Positions 35,124 through 42,808 of a stretch of 64,000 nt of DNA are shown in pieces. Below the pieces are notes generated by a model. That model had not been told where the DNA came from, did no database searches, and saw only the letters and a list, made by a program, of their open reading frames with translations. The stretch spans positions 62,001-126,000 of the IMG/VR virus record IMGVR_UViG_3300032220_000699; one strand, 5' to 3'. The position numbers and the translations under genes were made by a program. Origin of the DNA: a virus. Each line of letters starts with the position of its first letter. The stretch's first letter is position 1.

Positions 35124-35453
35124 CTAAGCACAATTCTTTTGTTCAGCTCGCCGCGCATTCAAGCGATCAGCCGTAGTGGTTGACTTGCGAGAATTAAGAC
35201 GGTTAGCCAAAGCGATCGGGTGAATACGATAAACACCCTTAGCGATGCGGCGAGTATATTTACGCCATGTCGGAGAATGTTCGCTGGTATCCATCTCAGC
35301 GTTACTGAGAAGAACACCGGTATAAGACTTCTTGATCTTCTCAAAAAAGTCCATAACTTCCTGACGAGTTACGATCAAACCTTTACCGATTTGACCATCA
35401 AGCATAGCATCCAGAAGCGAGTCATGAATGCTGCTAGTGACGTATGTTGCCAT
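35124..35453 (-). CDS. Small basic protein of unknown function
   Basis: 109 aa from the ATG at 35453 (AAGGAGA ahead); a GTG just before is possible. It has a helical N-terminus and a strongly basic C-terminal half (KYTRRIAKGVYR, NRLNSRK, DRLNARR), which suggests nucleic-acid binding. It lies between tRNA-Leu and the large noncoding RNA, so an RNA-binding role is an attractive but unproven idea. Confidence 0.45.
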   Translation of the reverse strand: MATYVTSSIHDSLLDAMLDGQIGKGLIVTRQEVMDFFEKIKKSYTGVLLSNAEMDTSEHSPTWRKYTRRIAKGVYRIHPIALANRLNSRKSTTTADRLNARRAEQKNCA

Positions 35454-35511
35454 CACAGTCTCCTTAAAAGAGAGGGTTAAGATTTACTGCGGTTTATACG
35501 TGAAGAGTTAA

Positions 35512-35597
35512 TGGTGCCGGGAACGGGAATCGAACCCGTACACTCAATGAGCGAGAGATTTTAAGTCTCTTGTGTCTACCAATTTCACCACCCCGGC
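35512..35597 (-). tRNA. tRNA-Leu (anticodon UAA)
   Basis: 86 nt with encoded CCA. The acceptor GCCGGGG pairs with TCCCGGC (one G-U), and the T-arm is ACGGG-TTCGATT-CCCGT. It has a long variable arm and an anticodon loop with TAA (GACTTAAAATC). It serves UUA codons, which are common in this AT-rich genome. Confidence 0.95.
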
Positions 35598-35624
35598 AAC
35601 TTTAAAACTCTTTAGTACAAATAA

Positions 35625-35633
35625 TATATATGT
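35625..35633 (-). promoter_or_regulatory. Conserved ACATATATA promoter motif upstream of tRNA-Leu
   Basis: Minus-strand AATAACATATATATTATTTG 28 nt upstream of the tRNA-Leu 5' end. It probably drives tRNA-Leu, the 109-aa gene and the RNA locus below. Confidence 0.6.
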
Positions 35634-35646
35634 TATTAAAAAAGTA

Positions 35647-36069
35647 TCAGCTGCAGATCTCTTCGTCAGCATCTGAAGCTAGTGATTTATAACCTTTGTA
35701 AGTAGGATGAATTTTATCCTTACTTAAATCAGACTTTCTAGGACTAATAGTAGTGTCTCTATATATACCAGCAACTTGCCTTACAAATTCATATTGTTCT
35801 GGTTTAATATCTTTATTGGGTAATATCCAAGTAACACATTTACTTCTAATTCCCATCCTTAACTTCAGAAGAGAGTTAAAAGTTGGTGTGACCTTTGTAT
35901 CATTTGTTCCCAAACTAATAATAGTATGTTTATTATATATGTTAACTGGTCCATATCTATTAACATAATTTTCCGAATTGATTCCAGATTGAACGTATGC
36001 TTGACATTCTTTTCTGACTTGTGAAATTCCTACACCAATGGAATCTCCAAGTATCAGGCATTCTAACAC
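35647..36069 (-). CDS. SGNH/GDSL-family hydrolase
   Basis: 140 aa. It carries the family blocks in order: LILGDSIGVG (nucleophile Ser, residues 6-15), ISLGTNDT (block III, with the oxyanion-hole Asn) and DKIHPTYKGY (block V, with the Asp and His of the catalytic set). SGNH enzymes are esterases or acetyl-hydrolases. Here it could act on lipid or on surface or cell-wall acetyl groups. It is short for the family but keeps all key residues. There is no signal peptide, so it works in the cytoplasm or in the virion. It sits between tRNA-Arg and tRNA-Leu. Confidence 0.7.
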   Translation of the reverse strand: MLECLILGDSIGVGISQVRKECQAYVQSGINSENYVNRYGPVNIYNKHTIISLGTNDTKVTPTFNSLLKLRMGIRSKCVTWILPNKDIKPEQYEFVRQVAGIYRDTTISPRKSDLSKDKIHPTYKGYKSLASDADEEICS

Positions 36070-36090
36070 TGTTAACTCCTTGAGAAATGA

Positions 36091-36166
36091 TGGCCTCCCG
36101 TAGACGGTTCGAACGTCTGACCTGAATCTTAGAAGGATTCTGCTCTTCCAACTGAGCTAACGGGAG
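36091..36166 (-). tRNA. tRNA-Arg (anticodon UCU)
   Basis: 76 nt with encoded CCA. The acceptor CTCCCGT pairs with ACGGGAG, the D-arm contains GCTCAGTTGGAAGAGC, the anticodon loop is CTTCTAA (UCU), and the T-arm is AGACG-TTCGAAC-CGTCT. It serves AGA/AGG codons, which are rare in many hosts. Its first 10 nt overlap the end of the HNH gene. Confidence 0.95.
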
Positions 36167-36621
36167 TTATTTTGAAACGGACTATTCTTACTAATTGTAT
36201 TATGAAATCTAGCAGAACAACTTCTAGAACAAAAAAGATGTTGAACACCCTTTCTAATTCTATTATTTATTTCACCTTGAGTTATATAAAATAAATTTCT
36301 ACAATTATCACATGGAACTATTGTCCATTGTACAACCATAGCGGAATACCACCATTGTTGTTTTAATAAATTCTGCTCTTGCGATAGCAATTGTAGATTA
36401 TTAATATCATCATTAGTTTTATCATCGTCCTTATGATCTACTTCAAAGTCATCAGGAACTTCATATCCAAGTTTAATACCCATAAGGTATCTAGCATAAG
36501 AAATAGTTGTTCTATCTGAATTTGAATTAAACAGATCAACTATTCTTCTATTTTCATTTGATATTCTTAAGTAACCTTTTTTCCATTTACTTCTAAAAGG
36601 TTCTTGTAATTCTATTAACAT
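36157..36621 (-). CDS. HNH endonuclease linked to a tRNA gene
   Basis: 154 aa. The N-terminal 60 residues are basic and resemble DNA-binding parts of phage HNH proteins. The HNH core is FEVDHKDDDKTNDDINNLQL (about 85-105), followed by a zinc-finger-like tail, CDNC and FCSRSC. Its TAG stop lies inside the first ten bases of tRNA-Arg. It is a paralogue of the HNH gene at 60928-61413, with nearly identical DNA in the core. A tRNA 5' remnant lies just upstream. It is probably a homing endonuclease that moves among tRNA loci. Confidence 0.85.
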   Translation of the reverse strand: MLIELQEPFRSKWKKGYLRISNENRRIVDLFNSNSDRTTISYARYLMGIKLGYEVPDDFEVDHKDDDKTNDDINNLQLLSQEQNLLKQQWWYSAMVVQWTIVPCDNCRNLFYITQGEINNRIRKGVQHLFCSRSCSARFHNTISKNSPFQNNSR

Positions 36622-36651
36622 GCTAATGCTCCAAAAGCTATTGACATGTAT

Positions 36652-36660
36652 TATATATGT
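36652..36660 (-). promoter_or_regulatory. Conserved ACATATATA promoter motif
   Basis: Minus-strand AATAACATATATAATACATG 31 nt upstream of the HNH gene, between it and the tRNA remnant. Confidence 0.6.
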
Positions 36661-36670
36661 TATTGAATAA

Positions 36671-36698
36671 ATCCCATATCCAACTGAGCTATAGGCAC
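36671..36698 (-). pseudogene. tRNA 5'-half remnant, related to tRNA-CAU
   Basis: Minus-strand TGTGCCTATAGCTCAGTTGG then ATATGGGA. The 17 nt GCCTATAGCTCAGTTGG (36680-36696) are identical to the start of the complete tRNA-CAU at 50605-50681. Similarity stops in the D-arm, and no anticodon or T-arm follows. Confidence 0.75.
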
Positions 36699-36737
36699 AC
36701 TTACTCTTTACAAACTATGTTGTTATCTAGTATTTTT

Positions 36738-36944
36738 TTAAAACCTTGGTGGCGGTGAAGGATACATAAACATAACAGAAAGATCCATCATAAATTCTCC
36801 AGGCGCGGGATTATCTACAATCTCAAATCCTGGATCTTTTTTCATTCCCTCAAAAAGTTTTTGAAGTTCAGGGTTACCACAGTTTAAAGAAGCTGATTCC
36901 AGATCACCCATATGTCCACGTGACACTCTGATTTTACCAGTCAT
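36738..36944 (-). CDS. Small protein of unknown function
   Basis: 68 aa, Met/Pro-rich at the C-terminus (FMYPSPPPRF), preceded by GGAGAAAATAA. It is the second gene after the 169-aa protein, 13 bp apart. Nothing is recognised. Confidence 0.4.
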   Translation of the reverse strand: MTGKIRVSRGHMGDLESASLNCGNPELQKLFEGMKKDPGFEIVDNPAPGEFMMDLSVMFMYPSPPPRF

Positions 36945-36957
36945 TTATTTTCTCCAG

Positions 36958-37467
36958 TTACTTATTGTGAGAAGTTTTATAGATCATATATTCTAGTTCA
37001 CCTCGGCCTATACGTAAATTATTTTTTGCTAATATTGGTACGTCTTTTCCTTCACCACCAATTTCTTCAAATGTGAAAGATTTAAATTCTTTTATTATTT
37101 CTATCTTTCCTTTTGTCAATGCCACTAAATCAATATAACCGATTCTAACCATTTCAATAGGTCTGATAAACCAATGCTCGTGATTTTTTCTAAAATCAGA
37201 CACAGCAGGTGGTAAGTAAGGTCTATCAGAAGTCATATAAATAGCCGGAGGATTCCAACCATTTTCTTCATTTCTGCATTCGATAATAATATCCATACTG
37301 TAAAGTTGTTTATTGCTAGAAATAGATCTTAAGCAATAAAGTAATTCTGGTGCAACACAAACTCTAGGTATATTACCTTCCTTATTTATGATAGCTGATT
37401 CAGGAAGTTTTGGTCTGAATTTAAAAACAGGACCGTGATCCTTTTTTGAAACATGGTAAAACAACAT
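36958..37467 (-). CDS. Protein of unknown function
   Basis: 169 aa after AGGAG. It starts LFYHVSKKDHGPVFKFRPKLP, with IPRVCVAPELLYCL further on. The YHVS start and a later charged half vaguely recall small ADP-ribosyltransferase-like folds, but a full catalytic triad is not evident, so I leave it unassigned. Confidence 0.4.
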   Translation of the reverse strand: MLFYHVSKKDHGPVFKFRPKLPESAIINKEGNIPRVCVAPELLYCLRSISSNKQLYSMDIIIECRNEENGWNPPAIYMTSDRPYLPPAVSDFRKNHEHWFIRPIEMVRIGYIDLVALTKGKIEIIKEFKSFTFEEIGGEGKDVPILAKNNLRIGRGELEYMIYKTSHNK

Positions 37468-37481
37468 TTATTTCTCCTAGT

Positions 37482-37516
37482 AAAAAAAGAAGAGAGGGAT
37501 TTCTCCCTCTCTTCTT
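37482..37516 (-). terminator. Rho-independent terminator
   Basis: The stem AAGAAGAGAGGGA/TCCCTCTCTTCTT is followed on the minus strand by a T-run. Confidence 0.85.
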
Positions 37517-37517
37517 C

Positions 37518-37703
37518 CTAGTCGTTTAAAGACTCTTCAATGAACTTCCTGAAGAAAACCTTCTCACTACCGCGTTTCTTTTTCCGCATGAACTTAACGC
37601 GCTTAGGTCCTTTAGGAGCAGGAGTGCAACAAGCACACTTCCAACCACCAGGTCCCAGCTCTTCGCTCTGAATCATACGAATAAAACGTTTTTCACTAAT
37701 CAT
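37518..37703 (-). CDS. Tiny basic protein with Cys motif
   Basis: 61 aa with CACC at about residue 23 and a Lys/Arg-rich middle (PKGPKRVKFMRKKKRG). It starts after AGGAG. It may be nucleic-acid-binding; no family is recognised. Confidence 0.45.
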   Translation of the reverse strand: MISEKRFIRMIQSEELGPGGWKCACCTPAPKGPKRVKFMRKKKRGSEKVFFRKFIEESLND

Positions 37704-37772
37704 GATATTGCTCCTGTTAAGATCAATGGTTCATGATAGCCTCCATTTGGTTATTAAACTACAGGAAAAAGT

Positions 37773-37985
37773 TTACATATTAATCAGATTCCGAAAGGCG
37801 TCGCAAGCCTCCTTCGCTTCCTTCAAACTGCACTCATTATTCTGCTTACGATAAGCACGAATACCAAGCACATGAAGATCACGGCTGACCAGATGCCTCC
37901 AGTCATATTCCAAAATCTCCTTATCAAGAAGATCAAGAGTTTTGTTAACGTGTTTGCGAACTTCCAGAATTTCAGTCAAAGTCAT
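37773..37985 (-). CDS. Small helical protein of unknown function
   Basis: 70 aa, almost wholly helical and charged (LTEILEVRKHVNKTLDLLDKEIL). No signal. It starts after TTAGGA. Confidence 0.4.
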   Translation of the reverse strand: MTLTEILEVRKHVNKTLDLLDKEILEYDWRHLVSRDLHVLGIRAYRKQNNECSLKEAKEACDAFRNLINM

Positions 37986-38044
37986 GATTGTTCCTAAGAA
38001 CTATGGCAACATTACCATAGATTATTCATGACAATCTCCTTATG

Positions 38045-38281
38045 TTAGTTAATGGTTCTAGGCGTTCCTATTTTGTCAAGAACACTACAAGCAGCCTCAA
38101 CACATTCTGTCGGAGACTTATTATTTTTATGTGCATCAAGAAGAGCATGTTTAGCCTCTTCTATACGAGCACACATTTCTCTAATAAAGGCAGCCTTTTC
38201 AGCCTGAGACATGCCTTGTAATTTTTGTTTAACCTTTTCTAACTCTGCGTCAAGATCAGGTATAGGTGGAAATTCAATCAT
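38045..38281 (-). CDS. Small helical protein of unknown function
   Basis: 78 aa, charged and helical (ELEKVKQKLQGMSQAEKAAFIREM). The start lies 2 nt after the stop of the upstream gene, so expression is probably coupled. No family is recognised. Confidence 0.4.
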   Translation of the reverse strand: MIEFPPIPDLDAELEKVKQKLQGMSQAEKAAFIREMCARIEEAKHALLDAHKNNKSPTECVEAACSVLDKIGTPRTIN

Positions 38282-38283
38282 GC

Positions 38284-38598
38284 TTAATAAAGGTTTTCAG
38301 AGTACAGAGTACCACCATTAGCGGTATCCCCACCACAGCGATAAACAATTTGCCCAGCGGCCTCTGCAACTTTCCAAGCCTCTGTGCGAGACATGAAGAC
38401 ACCCCACTGATCGATAAACCCTTGATCATCGTAATCATGAAAGTCAAGATCAAGACACAGACGAACATGCATTCGCATGACATCATCCATATGACGAGGT
38501 CCTAAAACAATACGACCTGTTTTACTTGAACGACATGCTGCGCAGACAACACGACGTTGTTTTGTTAATTCATCTTTAGTACATCCATCTGCAAACAT
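38284..38598 (-). CDS. Small protein with CxxC motif
   Basis: 104 aa from the ATG at 38598 (AGAGG ahead), 1 nt after the upstream stop. A CAAC motif near residue 19 with RRVV and RSSKTGRIVLGPRH nearby suggests a small zinc-binding domain, followed by an acidic part. Function unknown. Confidence 0.45.
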   Translation of the reverse strand: MFADGCTKDELTKQRRVVCAACRSSKTGRIVLGPRHMDDVMRMHVRLCLDLDFHDYDDQGFIDQWGVFMSRTEAWKVAEAAGQIVYRCGGDTANGGTLYSENLY

Positions 38599-38599
38599 T

Positions 38600-39259
38600 T
38601 TATACCTCTGACAGTTTCTTCTGCCTGTAGAAATTATAAGCAGAATAGAATTCAACATAGAAATCTCTTAATTTCAATATATGACTATCATTAGGATTTT
38701 CTAATGCAAGTTCTTGATATTGTTTATACCGAGAACAAACATCTTCATAGGTAAGCTCACCAGCTTTGTGCTTGAGAGCATAAAGATACATCTCTGGATC
38801 TTTAAGTGAACGTTCTGATGCTTTTTCTTGAGCCATCGATATTCTGACAGTGTCAAGAATATTTAATAAAAGAGCAGGTTTGATTTTCTTGATAATGTCT
38901 TTGCAAACAATAAGACATTTTTTAGCTTCTTCAATTTCTTCTTCATCAAAACCCATTGCTTCAAACATACGGTTCTGAAGAATTTGTAATGGATAAGTAT
39001 TGTATGTAACATTGTTCTTGTTACAGTAAATAGAAATGATCTCAATATAAACCTTTAAAGAACTTACAAAGGACTGGTTATTACCAGCACCATCTTTAAA
39101 GATAAACATCCCTTCTCCATCTACTTCAACTTCCCCTGTTTCAAGTAGACGATCAAGTGCTTTCTCAAAAGGAAGAAAGGAGTTCATTTGTGTCACGAGA
39201 CTAGGATAACGAATATCTCTAGGCACGTATTTCTTTTTTGGTTTCTTATTGTTTGCCAT
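38600..39259 (-). CDS. Helical protein of unknown function
   Basis: 219 aa. It has a Lys-rich N-terminus (NNKKPKKKYVPRD) and a mostly helical body ending in aromatic-rich helices (YVEFYSAYNFYRQKK). No motif. It lies 2 bp after the gene upstream, in a long unit. Confidence 0.4.
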   Translation of the reverse strand: MANNKKPKKKYVPRDIRYPSLVTQMNSFLPFEKALDRLLETGEVEVDGEGMFIFKDGAGNNQSFVSSLKVYIEIISIYCNKNNVTYNTYPLQILQNRMFEAMGFDEEEIEEAKKCLIVCKDIIKKIKPALLLNILDTVRISMAQEKASERSLKDPEMYLYALKHKAGELTYEDVCSRYKQYQELALENPNDSHILKLRDFYVEFYSAYNFYRQKKLSEV

Positions 39260-39261
39260 GA

Positions 39262-39627
39262 TTATTGATTTTTAAAGTCAATAACAACAAAAACAGTTTG
39301 AATAATTTCAACATCATCAGCAGACTGAATAGCTGAACAAAATTCTGGTTTTGATTTCTTACCAGGAAACAATTTTGTTACTTCTCGTGTGACAACATGA
39401 AATGAATGAACAACATCTTTCACAATACCAGCTGTAACATGATTATGAAAAATAATATTATCTTTATGATCGGAATGAACATTCTTAAAAATAAGATCGA
39501 ATAGGTTCATTTTTAATTTTATTGTTTCACCGATCTGAGGTATCTGACCAACTTCAATTTCACAACCACGTCGAATTTCAGTTGAGTCAGTATTACTATC
39601 ACCGTATAAACATGGAATAATTTTCAC
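39262..39627 (-). CDS. Small protein of unknown function, GTG start
   Basis: 121 aa from the GTG at 39627, which follows AAGGAGATTAAA. An ATG nine codons upstream lies inside the promoter motif region and precedes the ribosome site, so it cannot be the start. The protein is beta-rich with an acidic N-terminal half. Function unknown. Confidence 0.45.
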   Translation of the reverse strand: MKIIPCLYGDSNTDSTEIRRGCEIEVGQIPQIGETIKLKMNLFDLIFKNVHSDHKDNIIFHNHVTAGIVKDVVHSFHVVTREVTKLFPGKKSKPEFCSAIQSADDVEIIQTVFVVIDFKNQ

Positions 39628-39654
39628 TTTAATCTCCTTATTAATTACAATCAT

Positions 39655-39663
39655 TATATATGG
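39655..39663 (-). promoter_or_regulatory. Conserved ACATATATA-type promoter motif
   Basis: Minus-strand TACCATATATAATGATTG about 28 nt upstream of the GTG start. Confidence 0.55.
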
Positions 39664-39683
39664 TAATGTTTTTTATTCTAATG

Positions 39684-39715
39684 CAAAAAAAAGAAGGACC
39701 CAAAGGTCCTTCTTC
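39684..39715 (-). terminator. Rho-independent terminator
   Basis: The stem AAGAAGGACC/GGTCCTTCTT is followed on the minus strand by TTTTTTGC. Confidence 0.85.
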
Positions 39716-39719
39716 TTAT

Positions 39720-40118
39720 TTATGCAGCTTTATCACACATAACGCCAGAGCGATTACCCTTAGCAGGAGATGCAAGCATCCGCATAAAGTCCAGAAGACG
39801 CCAGCAGTCATCTGGATTGGTAATATCGATCAGACGAATTTCATGTGACCGAGACACACGAACAGCCAAACGAATACCAACATACTCGTTATTCTTGGTA
39901 AAGGCACGCAGAGTGTATTTGGTGCCTTCGACATTCGTAAACTGATGAACATTGTGACCCTGTTCCCAGGTTTCAAAACCAAGAGTTTCAAGAGGTTTTT
40001 CAAGACGCTCAATGAACGGCTTGATTGCTTCCGCATGGTGATCAGCATTGCGTTTGGTACCAACAATACCAAGACCATTTGCACGAAGAGGGATGATGTT
40101 AGTTTGAGGTTTTTTCAT
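39720..40118 (-). CDS. Small protein of unknown function
   Basis: 132 aa with a basic N-terminus, then an alpha/beta domain with RLAVRVSRSHEIRL strands. No signal. The start follows AAAGGC. The 99 bp upstream to the next gene have no clear motif. Confidence 0.4.
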   Translation of the reverse strand: MKKPQTNIIPLRANGLGIVGTKRNADHHAEAIKPFIERLEKPLETLGFETWEQGHNVHQFTNVEGTKYTLRAFTKNNEYVGIRLAVRVSRSHEIRLIDITNPDDCWRLLDFMRMLASPAKGNRSGVMCDKAA

Positions 40119-40217
40119 TTTGTTGCCTTTCTGACGTTCAACGTCGAGTGGGTGCTACTATTAAAATGACCGCTAGGGTCGTTAACACTGGAGCATAAAC
40201 TCTCAGTGGTACTACAA

Positions 40218-41213
40218 CTACAATGTTGCTACTTCTGCTTTATAAGGACGTGAGTAGGTTTTGTTGAGATAGTCAATAAGTTCATCAACTGTTCCAATAT
40301 ACATCTTTTCAATATGATGCAACTTGATATAATCATCGACAGTTTTTAGAATGCCGTCAGGGAAAGCTTCACGAGGTGCAACTTCATGAGGCATGACAGA
40401 GCTTGAAGAAACAAGATCATTAGGAAGATATCCCACACCGATGCAGTAATCATCAGTGAAGAAGAAAACTTCATTGTTCCTGATGCAAGTGATTGTCTGA
40501 CCTTTATCGACTTTCTCTTGCATCTCTTCCTTAGTCAGAACACCCTTGATCTGCTTACCACTCTTAGCAAGCAGTTTTGACATGTGGGAATTGTTTAACA
40601 GTGTTTCCTTATCGAAAACAAAGTCAACCGAATAATCACGTTGATCGATATGATAGTTCATTGCTAAATGATCATTATAGTCTTCTTCCCAGTCCCTTGT
40701 CATTTCATCCAGTGCATCACCCATCTGGTCACATGAGTCATCATGTTCACAGATATAATTGATGTAGCTTACAGCTTTCAGACAAGCGTCCAGGATGTAA
40801 GCTTTGATCTGCCGCTCACTCAAGTATGTCCTGGGACCTTCCTGGTTATAATTGGTGTAGACCGACTCGTAACGATAATCGTTCTTGGGGTCAAGATGAA
40901 GCTGAATGCCACCGTAACGATGATTAAGCTTACGCTTACAGATGATACCAGATTCAACCTGCTTCCAAATTTCCTTGAAAGCGAATTCAGCAAAGCCAGG
41001 TTTACTGGCACCTTCCATCATGGCAGCAAAGCCACCTTTAGCCTTGCGTTGCTCATGATAATGCCGACGAATGTTTTCTTCATCAGGTTTATAACCCATG
41101 AGATAAACATACGCAGCACCTGCGATTGTACGACCAACTTCCGTGTCATTGATCTGCCAAACTTTCTTACCTACACGGAAATTATTCATCAGCCACGACA
41201 TTGTTCTTTGCAT
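40218..41213 (-). CDS. Protein of unknown function
   Basis: 331 aa after AAGGAG. The protein is charged and aromatic-rich, with an acidic middle (CEHDDSCDQMGDALDEMTRDWEEDYND) and a basic N-terminal part. No signal, membrane segment or known motif. It is 2 bp from the upstream 164-aa gene. Confidence 0.4.
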   Translation of the reverse strand: MQRTMSWLMNNFRVGKKVWQINDTEVGRTIAGAAYVYLMGYKPDEENIRRHYHEQRKAKGGFAAMMEGASKPGFAEFAFKEIWKQVESGIICKRKLNHRYGGIQLHLDPKNDYRYESVYTNYNQEGPRTYLSERQIKAYILDACLKAVSYINYICEHDDSCDQMGDALDEMTRDWEEDYNDHLAMNYHIDQRDYSVDFVFDKETLLNNSHMSKLLAKSGKQIKGVLTKEEMQEKVDKGQTITCIRNNEVFFFTDDYCIGVGYLPNDLVSSSSVMPHEVAPREAFPDGILKTVDDYIKLHHIEKMYIGTVDELIDYLNKTYSRPYKAEVATL

Positions 41214-41215
41214 TT

Positions 41216-41710
41216 TTAAATCTCCTTATTGGGATTATCGATCCAATTAATCGCTTCTTCGACAGTGTGGAATCCATCTTTAGCTACCTGTTTGGTATCC
41301 GGTTTATGGAACACACAGACATGGTTTTGACAACCACCCATGGAAATACCTGCTGTTGAAACACTGACCAGATACTCTTTATAGTAGAACTGACAGAGAG
41401 CATCGATCGGAAGATATCCAGACTGTGCGTCACCGATGATATGGAAATCACGAATCTGAAGCATGTCCTTGTGTTCATAAGGTCCCGGCATCGGACAAGG
41501 ACGAAGGTATTTCCAACCTTTGGTATCGACATAAATACCAGTACCGACATTACCTGAATGACTCCAGCGTTGAACACCAGGGTTCCATTGAAGAACAACT
41601 ACTTCGTGCTCACGCCCATCAAAATCGATGTGTTGCACCCAGTGGTGACCACCAAGTCGAGAATGATGACCGGGAGGTTTCGGTTCAACCTGAATTTGTT
41701 CTTTAATCAT
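41216..41710 (-). CDS. Protein of unknown function
   Basis: 164 aa from the ATG at 41710 (AAGGAG ahead). It has His/Pro-rich N-terminal residues, a Trp-rich beta middle (VLQWNPGVQRWSHSGN), and a C-terminal helix (TVEEAINWIDN). It is the first gene of the unit under the motif at 41751. Confidence 0.4.
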   Translation of the reverse strand: MIKEQIQVEPKPPGHHSRLGGHHWVQHIDFDGREHEVVVLQWNPGVQRWSHSGNVGTGIYVDTKGWKYLRPCPMPGPYEHKDMLQIRDFHIIGDAQSGYLPIDALCQFYYKEYLVSVSTAGISMGGCQNHVCVFHKPDTKQVAKDGFHTVEEAINWIDNPNKEI

Positions 41711-41750
41711 TTCTATACTCCTTAAGGAATTGAAGATATCCATCAACTTT

Positions 41751-41759
41751 TATATATGC
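41751..41759 (-). promoter_or_regulatory. Conserved ACATATATA-type promoter motif
   Basis: Minus-strand TGCATATATAAAAGTTG about 40 nt upstream of the 164-aa gene. Confidence 0.55.
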
Positions 41760-41779
41760 AATCAATTTAATTTCAAATG

Positions 41780-41814
41780 AAAAAAAAAAAGAAGAGGGAT
41801 TACTCCCTCTTCTT
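41780..41814 (-). terminator. Rho-independent terminator
   Basis: The stem AAGAAGAGGGA/TCCCTCTTCTT is followed on the minus strand by ten T. It overlaps the last bases of the upstream gene. Confidence 0.85.
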
Positions 41815-42808
41815 ATGCCGCTAACAATGTTCCGTTGGTAACACCAACTTCACCAATGTTTGCATTAATATAAGCACCGCGACCTTTCCTACGTTCAGGA
41901 AGAAGTTTAGGTTCAAGGTAATCGACTTCAGAAACAATCAATTCCTTTAATGCCTTATCCTGAGTAATACCGAAGAAGTTAGCTTCTCGCAACAGATCTT
42001 CTTCATTACCAGACTTGACATACATAGCGACCATGAAAAGTTGGTCCAGCATCGGGGTATCTACCGCATATACACAAAGATTTGCGATATGAATCCCTGT
42101 CTTAGTAAATAGTTCTAAACCGAAAGGTGTTCCATGTCCTGGTCTTTCAGTTCTTTCAATGATATTGTTATATCTTCTCTTGGTGAGTACAAACTTAAAC
42201 AAAGAGTCTGGATGACTAACTTCGATCTCATCACCTTTAAGAAAGATTTTAGTATCTTCTTCCATACCAAAGTTATCAAGAAGTTTCAAGGCTCGTTTGA
42301 TAGAGTTCTTAACAGGCTTCCTGACTTCTCGTGGTGTAGATTTTCCACAGACTACTCTTCCTGTTGTATAAACAGGAACACATGGATTACCATTGTAATA
42401 AACAAAGTTACCATTATCCGTTTGATAAACAGCTAATGTTGTCTGTGTTATACAAGTCCCAGTAGTGCTAGCTGTTCCTTCTTGGAAGTAAGGCCATGTT
42501 ACTGAACTTGTTGATGTCGCGGATGTATTAACCCAGATTCTATTCGTTTGAATTTGGTCTGGACCAATTGTTCTATCAGTAATATAGATACCTGTGGCAT
42601 TCGTATAAATACGTGTAGTTCCATTTGCCGGTAACTGTATAGATGTATTATTGGGTAAAGCTATTAAGCCTGTGTTTGGTGTTGCTGGTACCGGATCAGG
42701 CTCAATAACTGGAACAGGAAGATCAGGAATCTCATCAGGAAAGATATTAGCTAGTAACATCGATTGTGTTATTTCTGCTTCCCGTTCCGCAAGCCTAAGG
42801 AAAGACAT
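41813..42808 (-). CDS. Two-part protein of unknown function
   Basis: 331 aa. Residues 1-165 are Thr/Pro/Asn-rich and beta-like, with an adhesin-like feel (TNATGIYITDRTIGPDQIQTN). Residues 165-331 form a separate charged alpha/beta domain. The start overlaps the upstream stop (TAATG). The N-terminal half resembles fibre-type sequence, so a minor virion protein is possible. Confidence 0.4.
   Translation of the reverse strand: MSFLRLAEREAEITQSMLLANIFPDEIPDLPVPVIEPDPVPATPNTGLIALPNNTSIQLPANGTTRIYTNATGIYITDRTIGPDQIQTNRIWVNTSATSTSSVTWPYFQEGTASTTGTCITQTTLAVYQTDNGNFVYYNGNPCVPVYTTGRVVCGKSTPREVRKPVKNSIKRALKLLDNFGMEEDTKIFLKGDEIEVSHPDSLFKFVLTKRRYNNIIERTERPGHGTPFGLELFTKTGIHIANLCVYAVDTPMLDQLFMVAMYVKSGNEEDLLREANFFGITQDKALKELIVSEVDYLEPKLLPERRKGRGAYINANIGEVGVTNGTLLAA

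Noticed and set aside
35934-35942. Extra copy of the promoter motif inside the SGNH gene
   Set aside because: It lies within coding sequence with no gene start nearby downstream; likely chance in AT-rich DNA.
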